A stretch of DNA of 64,000 bases. Source: Candidatus Muiribacterium halophilum. GTDB taxonomy: Bacteria > Muiribacteriota > Muiribacteriia > Muiribacteriales > Muiribacteriaceae. The number at the start of each line of letters is the position of its first letter. The first letter of the stretch is position 1. Under the pieces are notes generated by a model, which saw only the letters and a program-made list of their open reading frames with translations, had not been told where the DNA came from and did not search any database. The position numbers were made by a program, and so were the translations under genes. The DNA lies in contig JALOAD010000016.1 in NCBI GenBank assembly GCA_023228995.1, forward strand, positions 1-64,000, written 5' to 3'. Shown here piece after piece: positions 8,737 through 16,396 of this stretch.

Positions 8737-8859
8737 TTAAATTAATGGTTTTTCAATTTTATTTACTTCATCAATAAGTTGATCTAAGGTAAGTTCTCTC
8801 TTACAGAATTTACTCCATAAATTGTCAATATCTTTTTTTACATCTTGTCTTTTTTTCAT
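8737..8859 (-). CDS. Small protein, 40 residues, unknown
   Basis: A short minus-strand ORF opening MKKRQDVKKDIDNLWSKFC and ending NKIEKPLI, with a well-placed AGGAGT Shine-Dalgarno sequence 5 bases before its ATG. The product is charged and looks helical, with a single Cys. It is the only coding candidate in the 315-base gap between the TPR genes and aroF, and is divergent from aroF. The ribosome-binding site and non-random amino-acid pattern favour a real gene; no family is recognised. Confidence 0.5.
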   Translation of the reverse strand: MKKRQDVKKDIDNLWSKFCKRELTLDQLIDEVNKIEKPLI

Positions 8860-8944
8860 ATTACACTCCTATTAAGGTTATTAAACTTCATAATATTATC
8901 GGTAAAAAAGAAGAGTAATATTATAGTTTAAATGTAACTCTTAC

Positions 8945-8973
8945 TTGACTATACAATTATCCGTATGTAGTAT
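8945..8973 (+). promoter_or_regulatory. Probable sigma70-type promoter for aroF operon
   Basis: TTGACT (8945-8950) and TAGTAT (8968-8973) with 17-base spacing, 57 bases before the aroF start. Confidence 0.5.
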
Positions 8974-9030
8974 TTACAGTGAAAATTGTTTTTTAAATTT
9001 TACAAACGCTCATAATAAGGATGAAAATTA

Positions 9031-10032
9031 ATGATAATTGTACTTGAAAAAAATATAAGCGAAGAAAAAAAGAATTATATTTTAAAAAGAATTTATGATT
9101 GTGGATTAACTCCGCATATTTCTGTAGGAATTGAAAAAACAATAATAGGTGTTGTTGGAGATGAGAGAATACTTCAAGGAAAACCTATTGATGGAATTCC
9201 TGGTATCGAAAAAATAATTAGTATTTTAAAACCTTATAAGCTTGTAAGCAGAGATTTTAAAAAAGAAAATACAATAATAAATGTAAAAGGTAATAAAATA
9301 GGAGATGGGAATTTTGCTTTTATTGCTGGACCATGTAGTGTTGAAAGTAGAGAACAGATTGATAGTACAGCTGAATTTTTGTTTAAACAAGGTTTGTTTT
9401 TTTTAAGAGGTGGAGCATTTAAACCAAGAACTTCACCATATAGTTTTCAAGGACTTGGAAAACAGGGTTTGGATTATTTAAAAGAAGTTTCAATTAAATA
9501 CAATATTGGTATTGTTTCAGAGGTAATGGACACGAGAGATATTGAGATTTCATATAATTCTATTGATATTTTTCAAGTTGGGGCAAGAAATATGCAAAAT
9601 TATAGTTTGCTTACAGAACTTGGAAAACAGGATAAACCTGTACTTTTAAAAAGAGGAATGTCTTCAACTATAAAAGAATGGCTTATGGCTGCTGAATACA
9701 TAATGTTAAAAGGAAATTCAAATATAATTCTCTGTGAAAGGGGAATTAGAACTTTTGAAGATTATACAAGAAATACACTTGATCTTTCATCAGTTATTGC
9801 AATTAAAAAAATGTCGCATTTACCTGTGCTTGTAGATCCTTCTCACGGGACTGGAAGAAAAGATATGGTGTTACCAATGTCGCTTGCTGCTAAAGTTATT
9901 GGAGCTGATGGTGTTATTATTGAAATTCATCCTGAACCTGAAAAAGCTCTTTCTGATTCTCAACAATCTCTTAATTTTGAAGAATTTGAAAAACTTATTA
10001 AAAAAGTTAGTAGTTTAAAATGTCCAGACTGA
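9031..10032 (+). CDS. aroF: 3-deoxy-7-phosphoheptulonate synthase (DAHP synthase)
   Basis: First enzyme of the shikimate pathway: condenses phosphoenolpyruvate with erythrose 4-phosphate. The 333-residue protein has the Thermotoga-like layout: an N-terminal ferredoxin-like regulatory domain (1-70, MIIVLEKNISEEKK), then a KDSA-type TIM barrel from about residue 90. Key stretches are FIAGPCSVES (about 99-108), FLRGGAFKPRTSPYSFQG, QVGARNMQNYSLL, PVLLKRGMSSTIKEWL, ILCERGIRTFE and VLVDPSHGTGR, which carry phosphate- and metal-binding residues. AAGGATG provides a ribosome-binding site. It overlaps the tRNA thiolase gene by 13 bases. Confidence 0.95.
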   Translation: MIIVLEKNISEEKKNYILKRIYDCGLTPHISVGIEKTIIGVVGDERILQGKPIDGIPGIEKIISILKPYKLVSRDFKKENTIINVKGNKIGDGNFAFIAGPCSVESREQIDSTAEFLFKQGLFFLRGGAFKPRTSPYSFQGLGKQGLDYLKEVSIKYNIGIVSEVMDTRDIEISYNSIDIFQVGARNMQNYSLLTELGKQDKPVLLKRGMSSTIKEWLMAAEYIMLKGNSNIILCERGIRTFEDYTRNTLDLSSVIAIKKMSHLPVLVDPSHGTGRKDMVLPMSLAAKVIGADGVIIEIHPEPEKALSDSQQSLNFEEFEKLIKKVSSLKCPD

Positions 10033-10739
10033 CAACTCAGGTTTTTAATTGTATAAAAGATTATAAACTTATTGAACCTAATGATAAGATTATGGTTGGC
10101 TTATCAGGTGGAAAAGATAGTTTTGCTCTCCTTAGATTATTATCTTTGTTAAAAAAATCTATAGGTTTTGAACTTTTTGCATGTCATGTAACTTTAAGAA
10201 AAAAAGTTGAAATATCATATTTAAATATGCTTGAAAGTTTTTGTAATAATCTTGAAATTCCATTATTTATAAGAAAAACAGACATACTTGATTATATTGA
10301 AAATCATAAATTAAAAAAAGATATTTGCTTTTTATGTGCTCATTATAGAAGAAAAGAGCTTTTTCTTGAAATGGAAAAGCAAAAAATATATAAAATTGCT
10401 TTAGGTCATCATAGAAACGATGCAATTGAGACTTTTCTAATGAATATATTTTATTCAGCGCAAACTTGTACTATGATGCCAAAACAATCGCTTTTTAGAG
10501 AAAAAATTACTTTAATAAGACCTTTATATACAACTAATGAAAAACAAATTTTATCTTATGTAAAAACTAATAATATTCCTGTTTTTGAATATAATTGTGG
10601 TAATTCAAAAATATCTAAAAGAAAAGAAATAAAAGATATGATTGCTAACCTAACTTCTGAAAATTCTAAAATTGAATATAATATATTTAATTCTATGCAT
10701 AATATAAATTTGGATTATTTGCCAAAAAAAGAAAAGTAG
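10020..10739 (+). CDS. ttcA: TtcA-like tRNA 2-thiolation PP-loop ATPase
   Basis: A 239-residue adenylating enzyme of the TtcA/TtuA group, which thiolates tRNA (cytidine 32 in TtcA). The PP-loop GLSGGKDSFALLRLL lies near residues 28-42. The central CFLCAHYRRKELF (about 102-114) provides the CxxC pair that holds a [4Fe-4S] cluster in this family, followed by ALGHHRNDAIETFLMN. It is shorter than Escherichia TtcA (about 311 residues) because N- and C-terminal extensions are missing. A third cluster cysteine may be that in YNCGNSK. The overlap with aroF suggests translational coupling. Confidence 0.82.
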   Translation: MSRLTTQVFNCIKDYKLIEPNDKIMVGLSGGKDSFALLRLLSLLKKSIGFELFACHVTLRKKVEISYLNMLESFCNNLEIPLFIRKTDILDYIENHKLKKDICFLCAHYRRKELFLEMEKQKIYKIALGHHRNDAIETFLMNIFYSAQTCTMMPKQSLFREKITLIRPLYTTNEKQILSYVKTNNIPVFEYNCGNSKISKRKEIKDMIANLTSENSKIEYNIFNSMHNINLDYLPKKEK

Positions 10740-10764
10740 AAAATGGTGAAAGGGTGAAAGGGCC

Positions 10765-10785
10765 AAAATGTTCAGTGAACATTTT
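10765..10785. repeat. Dispersed palindrome (TGTTCAGTGAACA core), copy 2
   Basis: Identical to the palindrome at 456-476, 26 bases after the ttcA stop, again beside a GTGAAA-rich stretch. It could form a strong hairpin in RNA and might act as a terminator for aroF-ttcA. Confidence 0.6.
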
Positions 10786-10817
10786 GTTAAGTAAAACTGT
10801 GACAGATAAAGCGTGAT

Positions 10818-10834
10818 ATGTCATTTTATGACAT
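10818..10834. promoter_or_regulatory. Short palindrome, possible operator
   Basis: Perfect 7-bp inverted repeat ATGTCAT / ATGACAT around TTT, in the leader region of the spe operon. Regulator unknown. Confidence 0.3.
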
Positions 10835-10934
10835 TAGTGACAAAAAACAAATACACTATGTTACAGGAGACTCGAAAAATCTTGTTACAAGCAATTTTTT
10901 CGCAGAATAAATTGCAGTCACATATACTTTATTC

Positions 10935-10967
10935 TGTCATCGTGATATTATTCTGAGCCGGAATCTG
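10935..10967. repeat. Decayed copy of GTCATCCCGG-type palindromic repeat
   Basis: Reads TGTCATCGTGATATTATTCT followed by GAGCCGGAATCT, clearly related to the 27-bp units at 58401-58488 but with the left arm degraded. Confidence 0.6.
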
Positions 10968-11164
10968 TTTTGTGTTTTCTAACTTTTTTTAACTAGGTTA
11001 CCGGTATATATTTTTTTCATAGAATTTTAATTTTTTAAATGGTATTCTTTTTTTCTATCTTATTCATTGAGTAAAAAAAAGATTGGACAACAGATATTTT
11101 GTTATATATCATTAACACTTATTATCTGAGTTTTAATTTAGTAAACAAAGATTTGTAATTGTTT

Positions 11165-11201
11165 GGATTAAGGGTAAAAAATTACATTTTTTATCCGAAT
11201 C
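11165..11201 (+). promoter_or_regulatory. Leader hairpin before speD
   Basis: GGATTAAGGGTAAAAAA pairs with TTTTTTATCCGAATC with small bulges. It ends 9 bases before the AGGAGG site of speD, so it could influence translation of the operon. No known polyamine riboswitch was recognised. Confidence 0.35.
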
Positions 11202-11225
11202 TTTAAGCTAGGAGGAATATGGTAA

Positions 11226-11669
11226 ATGAAAGCTTTGGGCTATCACGTAATGTTGGAACTGTTTGATTGCGACAGAGAGATATTGAATGATGTTAATAAA
11301 ATTGAAGAGCATATGATTTATGCTGCTAAGAAGGCTGGAGCCACGATAATAAGTTCATCATTCCACCATTTCAGCCCACAGGGGGTTAGCGGTGTTGTAG
11401 TTATAGCTGAATCCCATCTTGCTATACACACCTGGCCTGAATACGGATATGCTGCTGTTGATGTTTTTACATGTGGCAATACTGTTGATACATTTACTGC
11501 TTACAGATATCTTAAAGAAAAATTCTGTGCACAGATTGTTAAAAGTTATGAAATGAATAGAGGCGAGTTGTACGGAAACAATATAGTTTCTAAAGCTCAA
11601 GAACTTCATGTTGAAAAATTAGAATTTGAAGAAAAAGAATTAGAAAAGAGAGGAAAAGAAAATGCTTGA
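11226..11669 (+). CDS. speD: S-adenosylmethionine decarboxylase proenzyme
   Basis: Makes decarboxylated SAM, the aminopropyl donor for spermidine synthesis. The 147-residue protein is the short prokaryotic (class 1B, SpeH-type) form. Self-cleavage should occur in [14 protein letters not shown] (about 62-75), between Glu and Ser, with the serine becoming the pyruvoyl group. The downstream His, and the Cys in DVFTCGN (about 86-92), match catalytic positions. GGAGG lies 10 bases before the ATG. It overlaps speE by 8 bases. Compared with minimal homologues it has a charged C-terminal extension ([18 protein letters not shown]-like). Confidence 0.95.
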   Translation: MKALGYHVMLELFDCDREILNDVNKIEEHMIYAAKKAGATIISSSFHHFSPQGVSGVVVIAESHLAIHTWPEYGYAAVDVFTCGNTVDTFTAYRYLKEKFCAQIVKSYEMNRGELYGNNIVSKAQELHVEKLEFEEKELEKRGKENA

Positions 11670-12516
11670 TAGTGGCAAAATCAGGTTTTTAGAAAAACAT
11701 ACTGAGGATTATGGTATTTTTATTGATATAGATGAGTTGCTTTATTGCAAAAAAAGTAAATATCAACTTGTTGAAGTTTTTTCTTCCAAAACATGGGGAA
11801 AAGTTCTTTTGCTTGATAGAAATGTTATGACAACTGATAGAGATGAATTTATTTATCACGAAATGATTACACAAATACCTTTTTATACTGCTCTTAAACC
11901 AGAATCAGCACTTGTAATAGGTGGTGGTGATGGTGGAACTGTTAGAGAACTTCTTAAACATAAGGAAATGAAAAAAGTTACTTTAGTTGAAATAGATGGA
12001 GATGTTATTGATGTATGTAAGGAATTTTTTCCAAAAATAGCATGTTCTTTTGATGATCCTAGACTTGATGTAAGAGTTGATGATGGTATTAAATTTGTTA
12101 AAGAATGCAGTGAAAAATATGATATTGTTATTATTGATTCCTCTGATCCATTTGGACCGGCAGAAGGTCTTTTTAGAGAAGAGTTTTATCAAAATTGCAA
12201 AAAATGTCTTAATACTGGCGGAGTTCTTACTTGTCAAGCAGGTAATGCTTATATGACTGATGAAGCTTGTATAGCTTATAAAAATTTGTCAAAAGTTTTT
12301 AAAAATGCTGGTTATTATTTTGCTAATATATTAACTTATGGTGGATTATGGGGATTTACTTTTGCATCTGATACAAGGCATTATTTTGATGATTTTGATA
12401 AAAAGTTATACAATGAAAAAAATATGGATTATAAATATTATTCTGAAGAAATTCACAAAGCATGTTTTGCTCTACCACCATTTTTCAGGAAAAAACTTGA
12501 AGAATACGGAAAGTAG
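11662..12516 (+). CDS. speE: Spermidine synthase
   Basis: Transfers the aminopropyl group of decarboxylated SAM to putrescine; 284 residues, typical. The N-terminal beta domain is followed by the Rossmann-like methyltransferase fold. Signature stretches are [20 protein letters not shown] (about 47-66), [15 protein letters not shown] (about 86-100), VEIDGDVID and the active-site loop [15 protein letters not shown] (about 155-169). Its start overlaps the speD stop, so both are made from one transcript. Putrescine-forming enzymes are not in the window. Confidence 0.96.
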   Translation: MLDSGKIRFLEKHTEDYGIFIDIDELLYCKKSKYQLVEVFSSKTWGKVLLLDRNVMTTDRDEFIYHEMITQIPFYTALKPESALVIGGGDGGTVRELLKHKEMKKVTLVEIDGDVIDVCKEFFPKIACSFDDPRLDVRVDDGIKFVKECSEKYDIVIIDSSDPFGPAEGLFREEFYQNCKKCLNTGGVLTCQAGNAYMTDEACIAYKNLSKVFKNAGYYFANILTYGGLWGFTFASDTRHYFDDFDKKLYNEKNMDYKYYSEEIHKACFALPPFFRKKLEEYGK

Positions 12517-12519
12517 TAG

Positions 12520-12963
12520 ATGTCTTTTTTTAAAAGCTTTATAAAATTTATAATTATAAGCACTCTGATAGTATCTGGAGTGCTTTTTTATATTAAAAAA
12601 ACCAGTTCTAATGATAATATCAAGCATTCATATAATGAAAATATTGCTGATACAATAGAAATTCAAAACATAATAAAAAAAGAAATAATAATAGAAAATA
12701 AAAGAAAAAGTCTTTCTCCGCTTGATGAAACTATTCATGCTGTATTTGAAAAAGATAAAGATATAAAAGACCTTTTAAAAGAAATTACAGATTCTACTGA
12801 AATAACATTTGTAATTCCTAAAAATTTTGATTCAATTCGAACAGATATTGGAATGGATATTTATTCAATTAAAATAAAAGATATATTAGATATATTTCTT
12901 TCAAATGAGCGATATATATGGTTTTCTAAAGATACAAACAGTATTATTATACTGGAGAAATAA
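12520..12963 (+). CDS. Membrane-anchored protein with secretin N-domain-like (STN) fold
   Basis: A 147-residue protein with an N-terminal membrane segment (about residues 8-25, FIIISTLIVSGVLFYI) and a C-terminal region resembling the short secretin/TonB N-terminal domain: HAVFEKDKDIKDLLKEIT, STEITFVIP, then a strand-helix with IKIKDILDIFL and a final SIIILEK. This resembles residues 195-260 of the secretin at 21242-23065. It might be a periplasmic partner of that secretin. An intrinsic terminator structure (12558-12589) lies inside the coding sequence for the membrane segment, and the ATG lacks a good ribosome-binding site, so expression may be low or conditional. Confidence 0.6.
   Translation: MSFFKSFIKFIIISTLIVSGVLFYIKKTSSNDNIKHSYNENIADTIEIQNIIKKEIIIENKRKSLSPLDETIHAVFEKDKDIKDLLKEITDSTEITFVIPKNFDSIRTDIGMDIYSIKIKDILDIFLSNERYIWFSKDTNSIIILEK
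12558..12589 (+). terminator. Intrinsic terminator structure inside coding sequence after speE
   Basis: Perfect 8-bp stem AAGCACTC / GAGTGCTT with a 12-base loop and six T. It lies 42 bases after the speE stop but within codons 13-24 of the next ORF. Confidence 0.7.
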
Positions 12964-12964
12964 A

Positions 12965-13420
12965 ATGATAAGATGTAAAGTTTGTGGTAAAGAGCTTTGG
13001 GATTTGAATGCTGATATTTGTGATAATAATAAGTGTTTTATTGAATGGGAATTTGAAAAGAAAAAAAAATATGAAAAAATAAAATTATTTCACGAAATAT
13101 TAGTTATTGATAGTGAAAAAAGAATAGATCTTTTTCCTTCAAGACCTTGGACTGCAAGTTGTGTTGATAATCTATATATTAATATGAAAAAAAAATGGTC
13201 AGCTGAAAAAACCTCTCTAGAAACCAAAAGAAAACTTGATGAGGTTAAGTTTATGGAAAGAGTTTTAAAAAAAGTTGGTTATAATAATCTTAGAAGAGTT
13301 CTTGTAAAACTTGAAAAAAATAAAAAAAAGCAAGATATATCCAAAGAAATAGATTGGTTAAGAGAAATCGGTGTATTAAATTTCTTTGTTTATTTTAAAC
13401 AAGAAAAACAAGAGCCATAA
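12965..13420 (+). CDS. Small zinc-ribbon-like protein, unknown
   Basis: 151 residues starting at ATG 12965 after CTGGAG. The N-terminus has CKVCGKELWDLNADICDNNKC, i.e. two CxxC/CxxxxC-like pairs spaced like a treble-clef or zinc-ribbon module. The rest is lysine-rich and helical (KRKLDEVKFMERVLKKVGY; WLREIGVLNF). It starts 2 bases after the preceding gene and ends convergent with a small minus-strand ORF. No family is recognised; nucleic-acid binding is a guess from the basic charge. Confidence 0.65.
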   Translation: MIRCKVCGKELWDLNADICDNNKCFIEWEFEKKKKYEKIKLFHEILVIDSEKRIDLFPSRPWTASCVDNLYINMKKKWSAEKTSLETKRKLDEVKFMERVLKKVGYNNLRRVLVKLEKNKKKQDISKEIDWLREIGVLNFFVYFKQEKQEP

Positions 13421-13478
13421 CTAAAGAAGCGATAAGAAGATAGCTCATATCAGTTAATGCATTTATCATTCTTTTCAT
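13395..13478 (-). CDS. Very small hydrophobic peptide, 27 residues
   Basis: Minus-strand ORF encoding MKRMINALTDMSYLLIASLV followed by MALVFLV, with a near-perfect GGAGG site 6 bases before the ATG. The product is a short basic head plus one membrane-spanning helix, the shape of small membrane regulators or type I toxin peptides. It overlaps the 3' end of the preceding plus-strand gene and lies just downstream of the terminator of the minus-strand HU gene. No antisense RNA could be identified by eye. Confidence 0.45.
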   Translation of the reverse strand: MKRMINALTDMSYLLIASLVMALVFLV

Positions 13479-13490
13479 AATTTCCTCCAT

Positions 13491-13522
13491 AAAAAAATAA
13501 ACAGGAATTATTTAATCCCTGT
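13491..13522 (-). terminator. Intrinsic terminator for the second HU gene
   Basis: Read on the minus strand: ACAGGGATTA / TAATTCCTGT with a short A/T loop, followed by a T-rich stretch. It lies 31-62 bases after the HU stop. Confidence 0.6.
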
Positions 13523-13552
13523 CTATAATGTCGGTATATTTAAAGAAAAAAA

Positions 13553-13819
13553 TTAGATTTTTTTAATAAGTTTTCTTGAAGGTTTGAATTTAACTGTTTT
13601 TCTTGCTTTACTTTTTCCAACTGTTCCATTAGGAAGTGTGTATTTTCTAGGAGTTGTCTTAGTTAAAGTAAGTGTTCCTATATAAGGAAGATTTGTTTTC
13701 ATGTCAGATTTAAGTTCTTCTGAAATAACAGTTACTGTTTCATCATATATCCGTGAAACCAGGTCCTGAGTTAAATTAAGATTTGCTGCTATTTTTTTGA
13801 TAAGATCTTTTTTTGCCAT
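13553..13819 (-). CDS. HU/IHF-like DNA-binding protein (divergent)
   Basis: 88 residues with the HU/IHF fold: helices in MAKKDLIKKIAANLNLTQDL and LVSRIYDETVTVISEEL, the turn LPYIGTLTLTKTTPRKYTLP, and KFKPSRKLIKKI at the C-terminus. The usual GFG turn is replaced by YIG, and the DNA-arm tip RNPxTG is replaced by LPNGTVG, so its DNA preference may differ from the canonical HU at 5612-5884. GGAGGAG precedes the ATG. Transcribed divergently from the gene at 14040. Confidence 0.88.
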   Translation of the reverse strand: MAKKDLIKKIAANLNLTQDLVSRIYDETVTVISEELKSDMKTNLPYIGTLTLTKTTPRKYTLPNGTVGKSKARKTVKFKPSRKLIKKI

Positions 13820-14039
13820 TTTCTCCTCCCAAACAAAATTTTGTAATATTTAGAACATTAAATATGATTATATCCGAGTATTTATAAAAAATCAATAATT
13901 GATAAAAAAAAAAACAAAAAGTAATAAAACATGCAATTTTAAAACAAAATATAACAATTAATCAGATTTAGGTTGAATAGCAAATAGATATATTATATAA
14001 TTATTTTAAAATAACAAGTTTAGTATAAGATGGAGTATT

Positions 14040-15500
14040 ATGGAAATAAATGAATTGAAAAAAACTGTCCTTGAGAATATTGATTTAGAATCTTCTGAAA
14101 AGTTTTTAAAACTAATTAATAATATGTTGGACAATCCAGAAGATAAAGATATAAAGGCTTCTTTTGCAAATTTCTATAATGAAGTATATGCAAAAATATA
14201 TGTCAAATTTCCCTATGAAACTGATGATAATCTAAGAAATTTTTTAAGATATTCTTTTGTTGAGGATTTTTTGTCGGGTGATAATATTACAAAAATATCT
14301 AATTTTGATACCGATGTTATACATTCGGTTATGGATGTTGATTATCCTATATTATACGCTGATGAATGGCTTGAACTTGTAAATTCTGATGAAATACCTT
14401 CAACTGCGGGTGATGATCTTACAAAAATGACAAAAAAACAAACTCCAGCTGAAAAATTAAAAGAATTTCTTCAAAGACATGGTAATGAGAAAAAAAATCT
14501 TGATAAAATGGTTATTTTAAGACAATCATATATTACTCAGATACATAGTGAATGGAAAAAAATTCTTATGACAATTATTACCAAAGAAGAACTCGAGTCT
14601 GTTGAATTTGAAAAAAAATTAAAAAATGACAGAAATGTTTCATCTATACTTGATTATCTTCCAAAATTAAATGCTATTAATTCTCGTATAACAGGTTTAA
14701 TTAATCAAATGAAAATGGCTTCAAAAACCATTGATAATCTTAAAGATAATGTATCTGATGAAGATATGCAAAAAATCAGAGAATCTGAAAATGAAGTTCT
14801 TGTTGAAGAATTAAAATCAGTTAGACAATTATATAAGATGTGTATTGGTAGGCAGGGAAATGAAACTCCATATCTTTGTGATCATAGTTTTCCAAATGAA
14901 ATTCTTGATAGAAAAAAAGCAGCTTTACATATAGAAGCTGTTAGAAAGATAGATCCTACTATATTTCAAAGAACATTTTTAAAAATAGATAGTGATAATC
15001 CTCCATATACTCTTTTATGTCCTGTTTATGGTAAAAATGGAGTTTGTTGGGAATCAATTCCAAAAATAAATAAAGAAACTGGACGAGGAAAAATTGCACT
15101 TCCATTATATCCTGAAATTGAATCTGATGTTGTTGTTATAAAAGCTCTTGGTGATTATAGATGGCAAAAAGAAAAAGAAATTGCAGGTTTTAGATGGATG
15201 AATGAGGGTTTGACAGGTCAATATTATATGTATCATGAAGGATTAAAATCTGATAAGAGAAAGGGTAAAAAAGTAATTCCTTTTAATAATGATCTTAAAG
15301 AGAGTTTTATTGAAAATTATATTTTGTGGATAAAGTATGAAAGTCATGGAATGCAGAAACTTGATAAAGAAGTTAGAAAAATATTTTGGTTTTCTATTCC
15401 GTTTTCTACAGAAATTCAGGATACTCTTAAAGATAGAGGATTTCATTTTAAACAGCTTTGGGAAAATACTCAAAGAAAATCTATGTCAGATGGTTATTAA
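14040..15500 (+). CDS. Conserved-looking protein of unknown function
   Basis: 486 residues, no signal peptide and no membrane segment. The N-terminal 130 residues are acidic and helical, the middle (about 135-280) is a charged, coiled-coil-like region, and the C-terminal 200 residues look like a folded domain with several aromatics and Cys-containing stretches (LYKMCIGRQGN; PYLCDHSFPNEILDRKKA; LLCPVYGKNGVCWES; GFRWMNEGLTGQYYMYHEG). Start chosen at the ATG after GGAG. The TPR gene starts 36 bases downstream and a radical SAM gene follows, suggesting one functional unit. I do not recognise the family. Confidence 0.75.
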   Translation: MEINELKKTVLENIDLESSEKFLKLINNMLDNPEDKDIKASFANFYNEVYAKIYVKFPYETDDNLRNFLRYSFVEDFLSGDNITKISNFDTDVIHSVMDVDYPILYADEWLELVNSDEIPSTAGDDLTKMTKKQTPAEKLKEFLQRHGNEKKNLDKMVILRQSYITQIHSEWKKILMTIITKEELESVEFEKKLKNDRNVSSILDYLPKLNAINSRITGLINQMKMASKTIDNLKDNVSDEDMQKIRESENEVLVEELKSVRQLYKMCIGRQGNETPYLCDHSFPNEILDRKKAALHIEAVRKIDPTIFQRTFLKIDSDNPPYTLLCPVYGKNGVCWESIPKINKETGRGKIALPLYPEIESDVVVIKALGDYRWQKEKEIAGFRWMNEGLTGQYYMYHEGLKSDKRKGKKVIPFNNDLKESFIENYILWIKYESHGMQKLDKEVRKIFWFSIPFSTEIQDTLKDRGFHFKQLWENTQRKSMSDGY

Positions 15501-15536
15501 TAGAATATTATTTTTAGGAAAATAAAAGGAAAAATT

Positions 15537-16394
15537 ATGCTAGGTGAAAAAAAAGTTTCAAAAGATGAAAAAATTTATTCATTTGCAGATAAAATTGAAG
15601 AAATTGTAGTTTTAGATAAAGTTCTTATCAAAGATAATGAAGGTCAAGAATTTATTTTAAATTTTCCTTTTCCAATTGGACTTATAGAAAAAAAACTTGG
15701 TATGAGTTGTCGTGTTGAATATATTGCTTTACAAGAAGAAAAAGTAAAAGTTATAGATATAGATGATAAAAATTTCGAGCATTTTTATAAATCTTATGAA
15801 AAATTTAATAGAATAAAAGATGATAGATACTTGAATTTTGTATATTTTCAAGAATTATGCTTTGTAAAAGAAACTAGAAAATATTTATTTAACATTATAT
15901 CTAAAGATAACATTATAGAGGATAAAGAAAGTTATTTTGAAGATGCTATGAAATCCTATACTCTTGATAAATATACAGAATATCTGGATAATATTATTGG
16001 GATATTTTCGTATTATAATATTTCAGAACATTATAATAAAAAAGCTAAATTTAATCAGGCTAAGGCTTTTTTTGAAATAGGTCAATGTAAAAAAGCAGTT
16101 GATATACTCAAAGAACTTACAACTGATGCTGATTATGCAGATTCCGAAACTTATGATCTTTTAGGTAAATGTTATTTTAAAATTGGACAACTTAAGCAAG
16201 CTATTGAATACTCGGCAAGAGCTGTTGAATATAATCAGAATTATTATCAAGCATTTCATAATCTTGCTGTATATTATATAAAAATAAATGATATTCCAAA
16301 TGCAGCAGATTGTTGGAAACAAGTTTTAAAGATTAACAAAGAACATAAAAAAGCTAAAAATAATTTGGCTATAATCAAAAAAAATGTAGGTTAA
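15537..16394 (+). CDS. TPR-repeat cytoplasmic protein
   Basis: 285 residues with no signal peptide. The first 90 residues are beta-rich (DKIEEIVVLDKVLIKDNEGQ; FILNFPFPIGLIEKKLGM), possibly a small barrel. Helical TPR units follow from about residue 170: AKAFFEIGQCKKAVDILKEL, DLLGKCYFKIGQLKQAIEYS, and NLAVYYIKINDIPNAADCW with KNNLAIIKK. TPR plus a small N-terminal domain suggests an adaptor. It ends 2 bases before the radical SAM gene, implying joint expression. Confidence 0.72.
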   Translation: MLGEKKVSKDEKIYSFADKIEEIVVLDKVLIKDNEGQEFILNFPFPIGLIEKKLGMSCRVEYIALQEEKVKVIDIDDKNFEHFYKSYEKFNRIKDDRYLNFVYFQELCFVKETRKYLFNIISKDNIIEDKESYFEDAMKSYTLDKYTEYLDNIIGIFSYYNISEHYNKKAKFNQAKAFFEIGQCKKAVDILKELTTDADYADSETYDLLGKCYFKIGQLKQAIEYSARAVEYNQNYYQAFHNLAVYYIKINDIPNAADCWKQVLKINKEHKKAKNNLAIIKKNVG

Positions 16395-16396
16395 AA

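Larger units (their letters stand above)
10740..11225. other. Intergenic region upstream of speD
   Basis: No gene is supported in these 486 bases. They hold a TGTTCAGTGAACA-core palindrome (10765-10785), a short palindrome ATGTCAT-TTT-ATGACAT (10818-10834), a decayed copy of the GTCATCCCGG...GGGATCT repeat (10935-10967) and, just before the speD ribosome-binding site, a hairpin (11165-11201). The polyamine operon promoter should be here. No clear consensus pair was found. Confidence 0.65.
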
